Positions 25,816-34,395 of a DNA stretch of 64,000 nucleotides are shown here, one piece after another. Position 1 is the first letter of the stretch. Each line of letters opens with the position of its first letter. The notes under the pieces were generated by a model. It made no database searches, was not told where the DNA came from, and saw nothing but the letters and a program-made list of their open reading frames with translations. A program made the translations under genes and the position numbers. Source of the stretch: Lentisphaerota bacterium. GTDB lineage: Bacteria > Verrucomicrobiota > Lentisphaeria > Victivallales > Victivallaceae. Where the stretch lies: positions 53,684 to 117,683 of the forward strand of contig SUVW01000006.1 in the NCBI GenBank assembly GCA_015061815.1, written 5' to 3'.

Positions 25816-26229
25816 TTAAACACACGATATCCGTTTGATATTATCCCTGATATCATCGGTCAAAGGTATCTTGCATTGCCTGACAAAATCAAAATGCACG
25901 ATAACCTCCATTGCGCTGACCGCCAGCTCTCCACTGTCATCAAAAATCAGATGATCAAGAATAATACTGGTATTTTTCACCTCTCTGACTTTGGTGTGAA
26001 CTTCGACATTTCCGGGGAAATGCAGCTGTTTGCGGAATTGTATTTCAGTTGCCGCCTCGATCGGTCCGGTTTTCATTCCGGAAAAAGCCGGCAATCCGAT
26101 GCGCTCCATAAAATTCACCCTTCCGGCCTGCAAATATCTTATGATCGAAACATTATTGACGTGACCGAGCAGATCCTGATCTCCCCAATCAATGCGCAAC
26201 TTTAAAACTTGAAAATCACCGTTATTCAT
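25816..26229 (-). CDS. Acyl-CoA thioesterase, 4HBT hotdog family
   Basis: 137 residues with a single hotdog fold. The active-site segment DWGDQDLLGHVNNVSIIRYL carries the Asp and HVNN pattern of YbgC/FadM-type thioesterases, which hydrolyse acyl-CoA thioesters in the cytoplasm. Length and motif spacing are normal. It sits alone after an AraC gene on the same strand, with about 65 bases between them. Specific substrate unknown. Confidence 0.88.
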   Translation of the reverse strand: MNNGDFQVLKLRIDWGDQDLLGHVNNVSIIRYLQAGRVNFMERIGLPAFSGMKTGPIEAATEIQFRKQLHFPGNVEVHTKVREVKNTSIILDHLIFDDSGELAVSAMEVIVHFDFVRQCKIPLTDDIRDNIKRISCV

Positions 26230-26294
26230 AAGAAACTCCTTTTTGTAGTCGTCACGATAATAATATAAGCTGACAACCCTGTTTTATCAAGGCT

Positions 26295-27149
26295 TTACTT
26301 CTTGAAATGCCGCTTGCGGAATGCTGCCGGAGCGATTCCATAACACCGGGAGAATGCCCGGGAAAAAGCGAAGCGGTCAGCGTATCCCAATTCACCGGAA
26401 ATCTCATCAATGGTAAGAGGGGAAAAATCCAGCAATCCTCTGGCACGGGTCATACGTATCTCTTCAACGACAGCCCGGGGGGATCTGTCAAAATTTTTCA
26501 AACAAAAGTTGCGGAATGTGGAAAAACTCATCCCCATTTCTCTGGCTATCGGCAAAACATCAAAAGATCCCCGGCGGCTTTCCATTTTTTTCTGAAATGC
26601 AGCGATCAATTCGTGGTCGAACTCAACACTTTTATGCAATTCCCGCTGGAAAATGATGTGAAGCAGTCTACCCAGAGATTTGGCATAACTTACTTCATCC
26701 TGACGATACGAACTGTTGTTTTGCAGCATATTCACATAAAAGCACACCTCTTCGACCACCGGCGAGAAACAGGCACTGCATTCATTGATCTTCGGATAAC
26801 GCTCCGGATTATTGAAACGGGCATAAACATGTTTACCACCCTCTGCTAGGGTCAAATAACGATCCACCCATGACGGTATCAGCAAAACATGCCCGGCACC
26901 GGCCCTGATAATGCCGGCGATGGTTTCCAGCACGAACTCGCCGGAAGCAATGAAAAATATATCCAGATGATCCGCCTCCGCGTTTCCGGAACGGACAACT
27001 TCCCAACCGGCCGGACACTCGACCGAAGTTATCCATGAACAGCCGGAATCCGCCAGTTCCCGAAATTCAGGACGCTTCATATCAAATGAAAAACACTTGA
27101 ACTTCTCCGGAAATTTTGACTCATAAGAGGTCACTGGAAATTTACTCAT
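26295..27149 (-). CDS. AraC family transcriptional regulator
   Basis: 284 residues. A cupin-like sensor (GEFVLETIAGIIRAGAGHVL) is followed by a two-part AraC DNA-binding domain (IAREMGMSFSTFRNFCLKNF and IDEISGELGYADRFAFSRAF, then GIAPAAFRKRHFKK). It is divergent from the prepilin-like/glycosidase operon at 27499, whose promoter holds three AraC-type direct repeats, so it is the likely activator of that fucose-related operon. Confidence 0.9.
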   Translation of the reverse strand: MSKFPVTSYESKFPEKFKCFSFDMKRPEFRELADSGCSWITSVECPAGWEVVRSGNAEADHLDIFFIASGEFVLETIAGIIRAGAGHVLLIPSWVDRYLTLAEGGKHVYARFNNPERYPKINECSACFSPVVEEVCFYVNMLQNNSSYRQDEVSYAKSLGRLLHIIFQRELHKSVEFDHELIAAFQKKMESRRGSFDVLPIAREMGMSFSTFRNFCLKNFDRSPRAVVEEIRMTRARGLLDFSPLTIDEISGELGYADRFAFSRAFSRCYGIAPAAFRKRHFKK

Positions 27150-27366
27150 TTCATCCGCCTTTTGTCAATTTACCATCATGACAGTCTGCCTGACACCACA
27201 ATGCAGCAGACAGCACAGTTTTTACTGCAGTTATATTGTTTGAGACACAAAAAAGGGGAAACAGACATTCTTTCACCCGCACATAAGATACCTCTTCTTT
27301 CCGCTTATGTCAAATCATTACAACAAAAAAGAGCAAATATATAAAAAAATCTCCCGCATATCAAAA

Positions 27367-27417
27367 AAAACAGTATTGACATAAACAAAACAGTATAATC
27401 ATTGCAAAAAACAGTTT
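27367..27417 (+). promoter_or_regulatory. Triple direct repeat, likely AraC-type operator
   Basis: AAAACAGTAT at 27367-27376 and again at 27387-27396, then AAAACAGTTT at 27408-27417. The spacings are 20 and 21 bases, so all three lie on one helical face. A -10 TATAAT (27394-27399) lies within the array with no good -35, as expected for an activator-dependent promoter. The rest of 27150-27366 holds no visible gene. Confidence 0.6.
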
Positions 27418-27422
27418 TTTGC
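27404..27422. repeat. Perfect 19-bp palindrome at the predicted transcription start
   Basis: GCAAAAAAC and GTTTTTTGC flank a single A. The centre is about 14 bases after the end of the -10 TATAAT. It may be a second operator or a 5'-end RNA stem. It overlaps the third AraC-type repeat. Confidence 0.5.
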
Positions 27423-27498
27423 GTATATTTATTCACAGTCATACCGGATAGTATACGATCCGGACAAAATTACATTTACAAAAAAGAAAGGATGCTGT

Positions 27499-28254
27499 AT
27501 GAAGAATCATTCACTTTCTCGCGAGAAAGTGAAGCCATCCGGCTTCACCTTGATCGAACTGCTGGTGGTAATTGCAATCATTGCCATTCTCGCGGCAATT
27601 CTGCTCCCGGCCCTCAATTCCGCCCGAGAACGCGGTCGAACTGCCTCATGTATCAACAATCAGAAGCAATGTGCAATGGCTTTTATCCAATATGCGGATA
27701 TGTCGAACGGGACAGCCATCATGAGTGCCGGCAGAGGCGGCGGTTCGGACAATGTTTTTTACAACCTTGCCAAAAAGCGCAATGACGGCAATCCGGAATT
27801 CAAGGAGATCCCGGCGACTTTGGGAGACACCAATGCATTGATTTGTCCATCCAACAAGCCGGATACCGCTACTTCGGCCAACAATATGTATGCTGTACCG
27901 CTGGGAACCTTCAGCCACTTGTCAAGAAATACAGAACCGGATGCCATCATTGCAGCTGATCTGGGGTACAGTACCGGAAAAGGTTCAATAGTATATTTTA
28001 AAAAAATCCGCAGTGCATCAAATTTCAATATCACTGCCGATGCGGTTCATGCCACTAAAAACACCAGTTTCAGCGGCTATCTGCTCAACACCGCCAACGG
28101 CAATCAGTGTCTGATTGACTTCAGGCATAACGATATGGCAATTTTGTCGATGGCTGACGGTCACGTGGAAGATATCCAGCCGGAAGAGATGAATTCCCGC
28201 TGGGAAGATTCAGTGGATGAGGTATTTTACCGGGGTACGAAATATCCCCTCTGA
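27499..28254 (+). CDS. Prepilin-like H-X9-DG family protein
   Basis: 251 residues. A short leader, [15 protein letters not shown], precedes the prepilin helix [13 protein letters not shown] with Gly at -1 and Glu at +5, so cleavage by prepilin peptidase is expected. A conserved [10 protein letters not shown] and CINNQKQ follow, and the C-terminal globular domain has an intact H-X9-DG ([15 protein letters not shown]). Family proteins are type II secretion or pilus-like pseudopilins amplified in Lentisphaerota and Planctomycetota. Ribosome site AAAGGA is upstream. The leader codons are formed by two overlapping palindromes (27510-27548). It is first gene of an operon with two glycosidases and probably fucU/fucI. 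Confidence 0.9.
   Translation: MKNHSLSREKVKPSGFTLIELLVVIAIIAILAAILLPALNSARERGRTASCINNQKQCAMAFIQYADMSNGTAIMSAGRGGGSDNVFYNLAKKRNDGNPEFKEIPATLGDTNALICPSNKPDTATSANNMYAVPLGTFSHLSRNTEPDAIIAADLGYSTGKGSIVYFKKIRSASNFNITADAVHATKNTSFSGYLLNTANGNQCLIDFRHNDMAILSMADGHVEDIQPEEMNSRWEDSVDEVFYRGTKYPL
27510..27548 (+). repeat. Overlapping palindromes in the prepilin leader
   Basis: First palindrome 27510-27533, 24 bp and perfect (TTCACTTTCTCG and its complement). Second 27529-27548, GTGAAGCC and GGCTTCAC with loop ATCC. They share GTGAA (27529-27533), which can pair with TTCAC at 27510 or at 27544. It begins 11 bases after the start codon, and the Phe codon is exactly 34 bases from its left end. Confidence 0.95.
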
Positions 28255-28287
28255 CAGAAATATTACATAAACACAAAAAGAATCGAT

Positions 28288-31200
28288 ATGATCAAAACAC
28301 ATACCATGCTGTTGTCAACCCTGCTGTTTTGCGGCGCGATCTGCGCCGCAGAACCGGCGGCTGTTATAGATGATCACTTCAACCGGATTCAACTGGAAAA
28401 GGCGATGGTTGCCATTGAAGACCACCCGGAAAAAGAGCCCTGGTACTTCAATGGCCCGCAAAACATGATCAGTTGTACCGACGGGATATTGACAATCGGT
28501 TCTCCTGCCGGCGGCCGTGAAGTCAGGATGATCAGTAAATTGAAATTCAAATCCGGCCGGATAGATGCCAGGATCAGATTGGATAAAACCGGAGAAGGAA
28601 TTCATTTTTACATCGGATTTCAAGAAAATCGTCCTTGGAACAACCGTTCAGCATGGGTACTTTTCAACAACAGCGGAAACGGCCATCTTTACATGAAGAA
28701 TGAAAAAAACAGGATGCCGCGAAACATGATCGAAAAAATCCGTACCGGCAAACTGGAAGCCGGCAAATGGTATGATCTGGCGATTTCACTGGACAACAGC
28801 GGTGCTGAACTTTTTGTGGATGGTCAATCCCGGGGAAAACTTGCCCTCCCGAAATGTACGCCGGACGGTGGATTGAATGTGATGTTTATTGTCAATCCCG
28901 GCGGTCAAGGCAGTTCTTTAAGCATTGATCGGGTCACTGTATCCGGCCGGATAGACAATACCGGCAAACAGCCTGTTTCAAAGAAAAAAGTTGCGATCCC
29001 GGTTCCCCCGCCGGCAAATGCAAATGCCGAAAAAAAGATTGATCAGGAATTCCCGCTGAAAATATCCGAAAACGGCAATAAAGTAACAATGGAAAACCGT
29101 TATTTTTCCTGGAAATTCGATACATCGGATGGACTGCAATTGACAGAAATCACCAATAAATTCAGCGGCCGCAACATGCTGCGTTCCCCGTCACCGGTAT
29201 TCATTGTTTATCAGAACAATGCACCACTATCCAACAGCGGATTTCAGGTAAAAAAAACGGTTATATCCAAAAGTTCTTCCGGAGAGAAAGTAATATTCCA
29301 CCTGAAAAACGACCGGGAAAAACTTGCTGCTGAAATTTCATTTTCCGCCAGGTCTGATTCTCCGGAATTGCGTTCTGCATTCCAACTGGTCAACACTTCC
29401 GGCAGCCAAAAAACTGCAGGTATCTGCTTCCCGGTGATCCGGGGACTTCAGGCCGGAGAAAAACTCTCTGACGATGAATTCTTTTATCCCATGGAATCCG
29501 GCATGGCAGGAAAACTCAATTGTGTTCTGCGGCACACCTACGGCATGACCAATTTTATGCAATTGATGAGTGTCAGCAATCCACAATCAGCCGGAGGTTT
29601 GTATGCATATACACGGGATAAATCCGGTTATCCACTGATAATGGAATTGAAAAGGCGTGATGATACAAACACGCAAATGTATTCTTACAGTGCCATTGTC
29701 TGGCGGGAACTGGATAAATCAAATTTCCCGAATGCGCCGGGAACTTCAATCGCCTGGCGGCATTTGGATATGATCCTTGCTCCGGAAGGAAAAAGCAATA
29801 TCCCCGAAGCCACGATCGGAATCAGCAACGGGACGTGGCATGCCGGATTGGAAAGTTATGCGGCATTTGTCAAATCATGGTTCAAAAAAGCATATCCGAC
29901 CCCGAAATGGTACAATGAGATGTATGCCTGTTTGTCCGCCCATGCCCACAGCGGCTTATGGAGTTTCAGCCCTTCTCCGTCCAAAGGATTTTACGACAAA
30001 AAAAACAACCGGTACAGCTACGGACAATCAATTACCCATCTGGAAAAAAATGCTCTGCAGGAGATAGCCGGATGGTGGGATATGCCGGAAAAACTCGATC
30101 TGCCGACAGAAGAATTGACAAAGCACCGTTTGCCGTCGATAAACTTTTGGGCGATAGGTGATTACGATTACCCGGTTCGGCGCGGAGGTTTGACTGCTCT
30201 GAAAGATGAGATCAAACTTATTCATGACAAGGGCAGCAGAGTGATTTTCTATACCTTCCCCCAGGGAATTGCCAAAGGAACACGGGCATACAACGATTGT
30301 CGTAAATTCGCGGCAAAAAATGCTTACGGCAGATTCAAAACCAATTATACCGGTGATGACATGGGATGGTTCTGCTGTGCCATTGAACCTGGTTTTGCAG
30401 ACTATTACAGCAAAATATTTGCAAAAAAAGTTGCCGAAACCGGTGCAGACGGTTATCGTTTGGATGTACTCAGCCGTACCGAGGCATGCTACAACCCGGA
30501 ACACAAACATTTTGACGGAAGCATGCGCTCCTCGACAGATGCCGTACTGCTTGGTGAAGCTCTGAAAAAATTTAAAGGTGAACTTTTCAAAGTTTCTCCG
30601 GAAAAAATCGTTACGGTCGAACACGCTGGAAGTGATTATATTTCTCAATTCCATGACGGATATTTTTCAGAAAACATCTGCTGGATCTCCGAATCACCGC
30701 AGTGGGCGCATTTCCGCAACCTCAATGCCTACATGACGGTATTCACCCGTTTTTACTTTCCGGAAGTAAAAACCTGGATTCACGGAGCATCCAACAGCGA
30801 TGAAGCGGTCAGAATGAGTCTTTTCAATGCCTGTGGTTTTGCCTGCACTTCCCATAAAGGCATCCAGGCATTCCGGACACTGGAAGAAAACAGTGACACT
30901 TTCGACAGTACAGGACGTAAACAGCCGCACATTCCGACTCCGGTGCCGCAGGTTTTTGCCAACACTTTTGCGCCGGAATCCGGCAGTAAACAGATATGGA
31001 CCGTATTCAACCGTTCCGGAAAAACTCAAAGTGAACTGCTGTTTCTGGAAAACACCTCCGGAGATTTCCGGTATATTGATGTCTATCGGGATGAAGAAGC
31101 GCATATTTCCAAACGGGACGGAAAAAATATCCTGACATACTCTCTGCCCGACAATGAAGTTGCCGTAATAACCCGTTTTGACAGACAGCTGAAAGCTGTG

Positions 31201-31413
31201 GTCAACAATGGGGAATTGGTCGTGACCGCGACCGATACTGTCGGAAAACACTGCCGGATACTGTTTGGCAAAGATGATTTCATGCGTCCACCGAAGGATC
31301 TGAATTTTACCGATGGCAGAATAAAAACAGTCATCCCCGCCGGGACAGATAAGATCATTATAAAATTATACAGCGGCAAGTATCTGAAAGATGAAATGGT
31401 TATCAGGAAATGA
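28288..31413 (+). CDS. Secreted DUF6259-like glycosidase with N-terminal LamG-like module
   Basis: 1041 residues. The signal peptide ends near CAAEPAA. Residues to about 225 form a concanavalin-like sandwich (GRIDARIRLDKTGEGIHFYI, LSIDRVTVSG), then a beta-sandwich and a TIM-barrel region with WFCCAIEPGFADYYSKIFAK, GADGYRLDVLSRTEACYN and EKIVTVEHAGSDYI; its Asp and Glu residues are candidate catalytic groups, as in GH36/GH13-like barrels. It resembles DUF6259 proteins by memory. It overlaps the next gene by 4 bases. With GH95-like, fucU and fucI downstream, a role in fucosylated glycan breakdown is inferred. Confidence 0.7.
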   Translation: MIKTHTMLLSTLLFCGAICAAEPAAVIDDHFNRIQLEKAMVAIEDHPEKEPWYFNGPQNMISCTDGILTIGSPAGGREVRMISKLKFKSGRIDARIRLDKTGEGIHFYIGFQENRPWNNRSAWVLFNNSGNGHLYMKNEKNRMPRNMIEKIRTGKLEAGKWYDLAISLDNSGAELFVDGQSRGKLALPKCTPDGGLNVMFIVNPGGQGSSLSIDRVTVSGRIDNTGKQPVSKKKVAIPVPPPANANAEKKIDQEFPLKISENGNKVTMENRYFSWKFDTSDGLQLTEITNKFSGRNMLRSPSPVFIVYQNNAPLSNSGFQVKKTVISKSSSGEKVIFHLKNDREKLAAEISFSARSDSPELRSAFQLVNTSGSQKTAGICFPVIRGLQAGEKLSDDEFFYPMESGMAGKLNCVLRHTYGMTNFMQLMSVSNPQSAGGLYAYTRDKSGYPLIMELKRRDDTNTQMYSYSAIVWRELDKSNFPNAPGTSIAWRHLDMILAPEGKSNIPEATIGISNGTWHAGLESYAAFVKSWFKKAYPTPKWYNEMYACLSAHAHSGLWSFSPSPSKGFYDKKNNRYSYGQSITHLEKNALQEIAGWWDMPEKLDLPTEELTKHRLPSINFWAIGDYDYPVRRGGLTALKDEIKLIHDKGSRVIFYTFPQGIAKGTRAYNDCRKFAAKNAYGRFKTNYTGDDMGWFCCAIEPGFADYYSKIFAKKVAETGADGYRLDVLSRTEACYNPEHKHFDGSMRSSTDAVLLGEALKKFKGELFKVSPEKIVTVEHAGSDYISQFHDGYFSENICWISESPQWAHFRNLNAYMTVFTRFYFPEVKTWIHGASNSDEAVRMSLFNACGFACTSHKGIQAFRTLEENSDTFDSTGRKQPHIPTPVPQVFANTFAPESGSKQIWTVFNRSGKTQSELLFLENTSGDFRYIDVYRDEEAHISKRDGKNILTYSLPDNEVAVITRFDRQLKAVVNNGELVVTATDTVGKHCRILFGKDDFMRPPKDLNFTDGRIKTVIPAGTDKIIIKLYSGKYLKDEMVIRK

Positions 31414-33686
31414 AAAAGCATCACATTCTGACCATTGACCGTCCTTGTCAACTTGCGGAAGAGGGTTTTGTCATCGGTAACGGCGACCTATCCGCCAGCT
31501 GTTTTCAAAAACCCGGAAAAATAATTTTTCAATTCGGAAAAAATGATTTTTGGGATTTGCGGCAGGACATGTCACAAAACCCCCGTCCGGCACATATTGA
31601 TGAATTGATCTTTGCCATAAAAAACGGCGTGCAAGTCGATGGTGTCACCAATAAAGTTACTTGCAGCAAAACTGCTCCGCATTCACGCCTGCAGGAAATA
31701 ACCCGCCCGATGCCATCGCAACAGCGCAATGCCCCGATGCCCAAACCGGCCGCCATGCTCTATATCCATTATCCCGCCGATTGGCAGGAATGCAAATGGC
31801 AGCAGCTTCTGGATGTGGAATCCGGTACTTTAACGGTCAAATGTGCCCATTTCGATGGTGTTCAATTGATCATTACCGCTTTTATACATCCTGACCGGAA
31901 TGTTTTTAACCTGAAGTGGCAGTTGCTCAACCACTCTCCGGAAAAACTTTACGGCGGTAATTTTTTCGGACTGCCGGAAGTCCCACCGGTACATGCGACA
32001 CTTTTCCGGGAAGATGAGCCATCTGCGGAACAATGGGCGAAATCAGAACTTCTGGGACATGGCAACTGCTACTTTTCATGCCCTGCCCCATTCCCGACTT
32101 TGCCTCCGGCAGTTATAAAAGATGGAGTCCTTGTTCAGCAAATACCGGATTCCGGCAATTTATATGCCGCGCTTGACGGGGATGCAAAAATCGTCAGAAA
32201 AAACAATTTTCTGCGACTGCTGCCGGAAGCAGACATTCCGGCAGGATTTTTGTCAATCGGCATATCCACCGTTTCAGCAGATGATGCCAAAGAACTGTCA
32301 ATAAACAGACATTGGGACAAGGATATCAATGATACCAGACTTGCCGCTGAAGAATTCTGGAAAAAATCATCCGTTGCTTTTGAAGATGACATCCTGGAAA
32401 ACAGCTGGTATGCGGCTATGCATACCAAGCGTTCGATACTGCGTGCCGGCACCCCTCCCCCGGGATTATTTATTCCCAGTACGCTGCAGCCATTTTCCTT
32501 GTGGAAAGGGGATTATCATCTTAATTACAATTTCCAATCTCTTTTTCTGGGAGATTACGAGAGCAATCACACTGACACCGGCGATGCTTATTTCGACGGG
32601 ATAAAATATTTGATGGCTCTCGGAGAAAAAATCTCAAGAGATTACTACAATATTGATGGCGGATGTTTTATTCAATTATGCGGATATCCGCGTTATTCCG
32701 AAGATGATTATATGGGATATCTGCCGCTTGGACGCATGGCATACATGACCGGCTGGGTGGCCGCATACTTTTTCCGCAGATGGAAATTGACTATGGATAC
32801 AACATTCCTCCGGGAGCAGGCTTATCCGGCGTTAAAGAAATTTGCAACTTTCTATGCAGGTTTTTTACAGGCCGATCCCCGGGGGGTATACCATGCATTC
32901 CCATCCAATCAGGGAGAGGATGTTTTCAGCGAAGAAGGTGCAACAGATAAACCGCAGGTATTGATGCATGCGAGATTTGCATTGACCGCCGCTGCTAAAG
33001 CAGCTCAAGAACTTGATACCGATCATCAGAAAAGTGCCGTATGGCTTCACATTGCGGCACATTTGCCGATAACGGAATTTTCAGATTATCCGGAATTTTA
33101 TGCCTTTGACGGTCAGATAGATTCCCCGGATTCTCTCCCTGATTTTCTTACTGCCGGCAATCGTTTTCATGATTGGTACATGGGGCAGATGCCATACAAA
33201 TTTTCAATCAGACTGCACCGCAACATCTGGAGAAAAGAGGTGTGGCATGAAAAATTGTTGACATTCATCAAACGCTGGCGATTACCAAACGGATTATTGC
33301 GGGCGATGTCTGCCTGTACTCACGGTTATCGCGGCGGTTGGACTGAAAATCTTGGAATAGCCGGAGCATTGACCGATATGCTGATGACCGGCAGTGCTGA
33401 TGGATTTATCCGCCTGTTTCCCGGTATCCCGGAAAATAAAAGTGCAAAATTTTCCACATTACGTGCTCCGGGAGCATTCCTTGTAAGTGCAGAAAAAAAA
33501 GGACGGATGATTACTCAATTTTCTTTACTTGCTGAAAAAGGAGGCGTTTGCAAAATCCATGCTCCCTGGCCGGAAACGTTATGGGTGGAAAAAAATATCA
33601 TTATGCATCAGGACATTCTGGAAATTGCAGCAGAAATCGGCGAAACAGCGACCTTCCGTCCGGCCCGATCAATACAAAATCAGTAA
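31410..33686 (+). CDS. GH95-like six-hairpin glycosidase
   Basis: 758 residues without a signal peptide. The opening ACFQ-like region (EGFVIGNGDLSASCFQKPGK and KNDFWDLRQDM) matches the start of GH95 enzymes, where an N-terminal beta domain precedes an (alpha/alpha)6 barrel. The barrel contains NYNFQSLFLGDYESNH and HAFPSNQGEDVFSE, with HARFALTAAAKAAQ further on. GH95 comprises alpha-L-fucosidases and alpha-L-galactosidases. The neighbours fucU and fucI make fucose the likely product. The start overlaps the previous stop (ATGA). Confidence 0.75.
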   Translation: MKKHHILTIDRPCQLAEEGFVIGNGDLSASCFQKPGKIIFQFGKNDFWDLRQDMSQNPRPAHIDELIFAIKNGVQVDGVTNKVTCSKTAPHSRLQEITRPMPSQQRNAPMPKPAAMLYIHYPADWQECKWQQLLDVESGTLTVKCAHFDGVQLIITAFIHPDRNVFNLKWQLLNHSPEKLYGGNFFGLPEVPPVHATLFREDEPSAEQWAKSELLGHGNCYFSCPAPFPTLPPAVIKDGVLVQQIPDSGNLYAALDGDAKIVRKNNFLRLLPEADIPAGFLSIGISTVSADDAKELSINRHWDKDINDTRLAAEEFWKKSSVAFEDDILENSWYAAMHTKRSILRAGTPPPGLFIPSTLQPFSLWKGDYHLNYNFQSLFLGDYESNHTDTGDAYFDGIKYLMALGEKISRDYYNIDGGCFIQLCGYPRYSEDDYMGYLPLGRMAYMTGWVAAYFFRRWKLTMDTTFLREQAYPALKKFATFYAGFLQADPRGVYHAFPSNQGEDVFSEEGATDKPQVLMHARFALTAAAKAAQELDTDHQKSAVWLHIAAHLPITEFSDYPEFYAFDGQIDSPDSLPDFLTAGNRFHDWYMGQMPYKFSIRLHRNIWRKEVWHEKLLTFIKRWRLPNGLLRAMSACTHGYRGGWTENLGIAGALTDMLMTGSADGFIRLFPGIPENKSAKFSTLRAPGAFLVSAEKKGRMITQFSLLAEKGGVCKIHAPWPETLWVEKNIIMHQDILEIAAEIGETATFRPARSIQNQ

Positions 33687-33837
33687 AACATTTGCGTTTG
33701 ATATTTTACCATTTTGACTTGCCGCAAAACATGCTCAATTATCGGAGAATCATTTGCGTGAACGCTTCTATTTTTTCACTGATAATCTCACCCGTGATGT
33801 TTTTTAATAAATTTTTCATTATTTTCTGAAAAAAACT

Positions 33838-33866
33838 TTGAAAAAATCATTTTGTTTGCTTATATT
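33838..33866 (+). promoter_or_regulatory. Promoter of fucU/fucI
   Basis: A -35 TTGAAA (33838-33843), a 17-base spacer and a -10 TATATT (33861-33866), about 51 bases before fucU. The fuc genes may thus be expressed apart from the glycosidases upstream. Confidence 0.55.
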
Positions 33867-33917
33867 ATCTACAGCGTACATGAAAACAACTTTTTGCAAA
33901 AAGAAGGAAAATAAACA

Positions 33918-34340
33918 ATGCTTAAAGGTATTCCCGAAATTATTTCTCCGGATTTGCTGAAAATCCTCGCCCAAATGGGACATGGGGATGAACTGGTGAT
34001 TTCGGATGCGCACTTCCCGGCATATTCGGTAAATTCCAATGTTGTCCGGGTCGATGCAGCGACCTCTCCTGAATTGCTCCGGGCGATCTGCAGGCTTATC
34101 GAACTTGACCAGTACGTGGAAAAGCCGGTAGTAATGATGGCTCCGGTGCCGGGAGATTCTCTTGATCCGGAACATACTGCTGAATGCAGGGAGGTTCTCG
34201 GAAAAGATGCCGACCGGATAGATTATATTGAAAGATTCGCATTCTATGAAAGAGCGGCTAAAGCTTTTGCAGTCGTAGTTTCCGGAGAAAGCCGTATCTA
34301 TGGCAATATCATTGTAAAAAAAGGCGTCACCAAACCTTGA
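33918..34340 (+). CDS. fucU: L-fucose mutarotase
   Basis: 140 residues of the RbsD/FucU fold, which interconverts alpha and beta anomers of fucose so that the isomerase can use them. Motifs are [31 protein letters not shown] (start and catalytic His, quoted in parts: [10 protein letters not shown] and ISDAHFPAY) and the C-terminal [20 protein letters not shown] with Tyr and Asn of the active site. Ribosome site AAGAAGGAA. The isomerase gene follows after 55 bases, as in known fuc operons. Confidence 0.93.
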   Translation: MLKGIPEIISPDLLKILAQMGHGDELVISDAHFPAYSVNSNVVRVDAATSPELLRAICRLIELDQYVEKPVVMMAPVPGDSLDPEHTAECREVLGKDADRIDYIERFAFYERAAKAFAVVVSGESRIYGNIIVKKGVTKP

Positions 34341-34395
34341 AATCAGAATTTTTATAATTTCATTGTATCAGTCATTCAACCAAGGAGAATACATT

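Noticed and set aside
27372..27399. TTGACA and TATAAT at 27376 and 27394 as a normal sigma-70 promoter
   Set aside because: The spacer is only 12 bases, too short. The TATAAT is kept as the -10 of an activator-dependent promoter.
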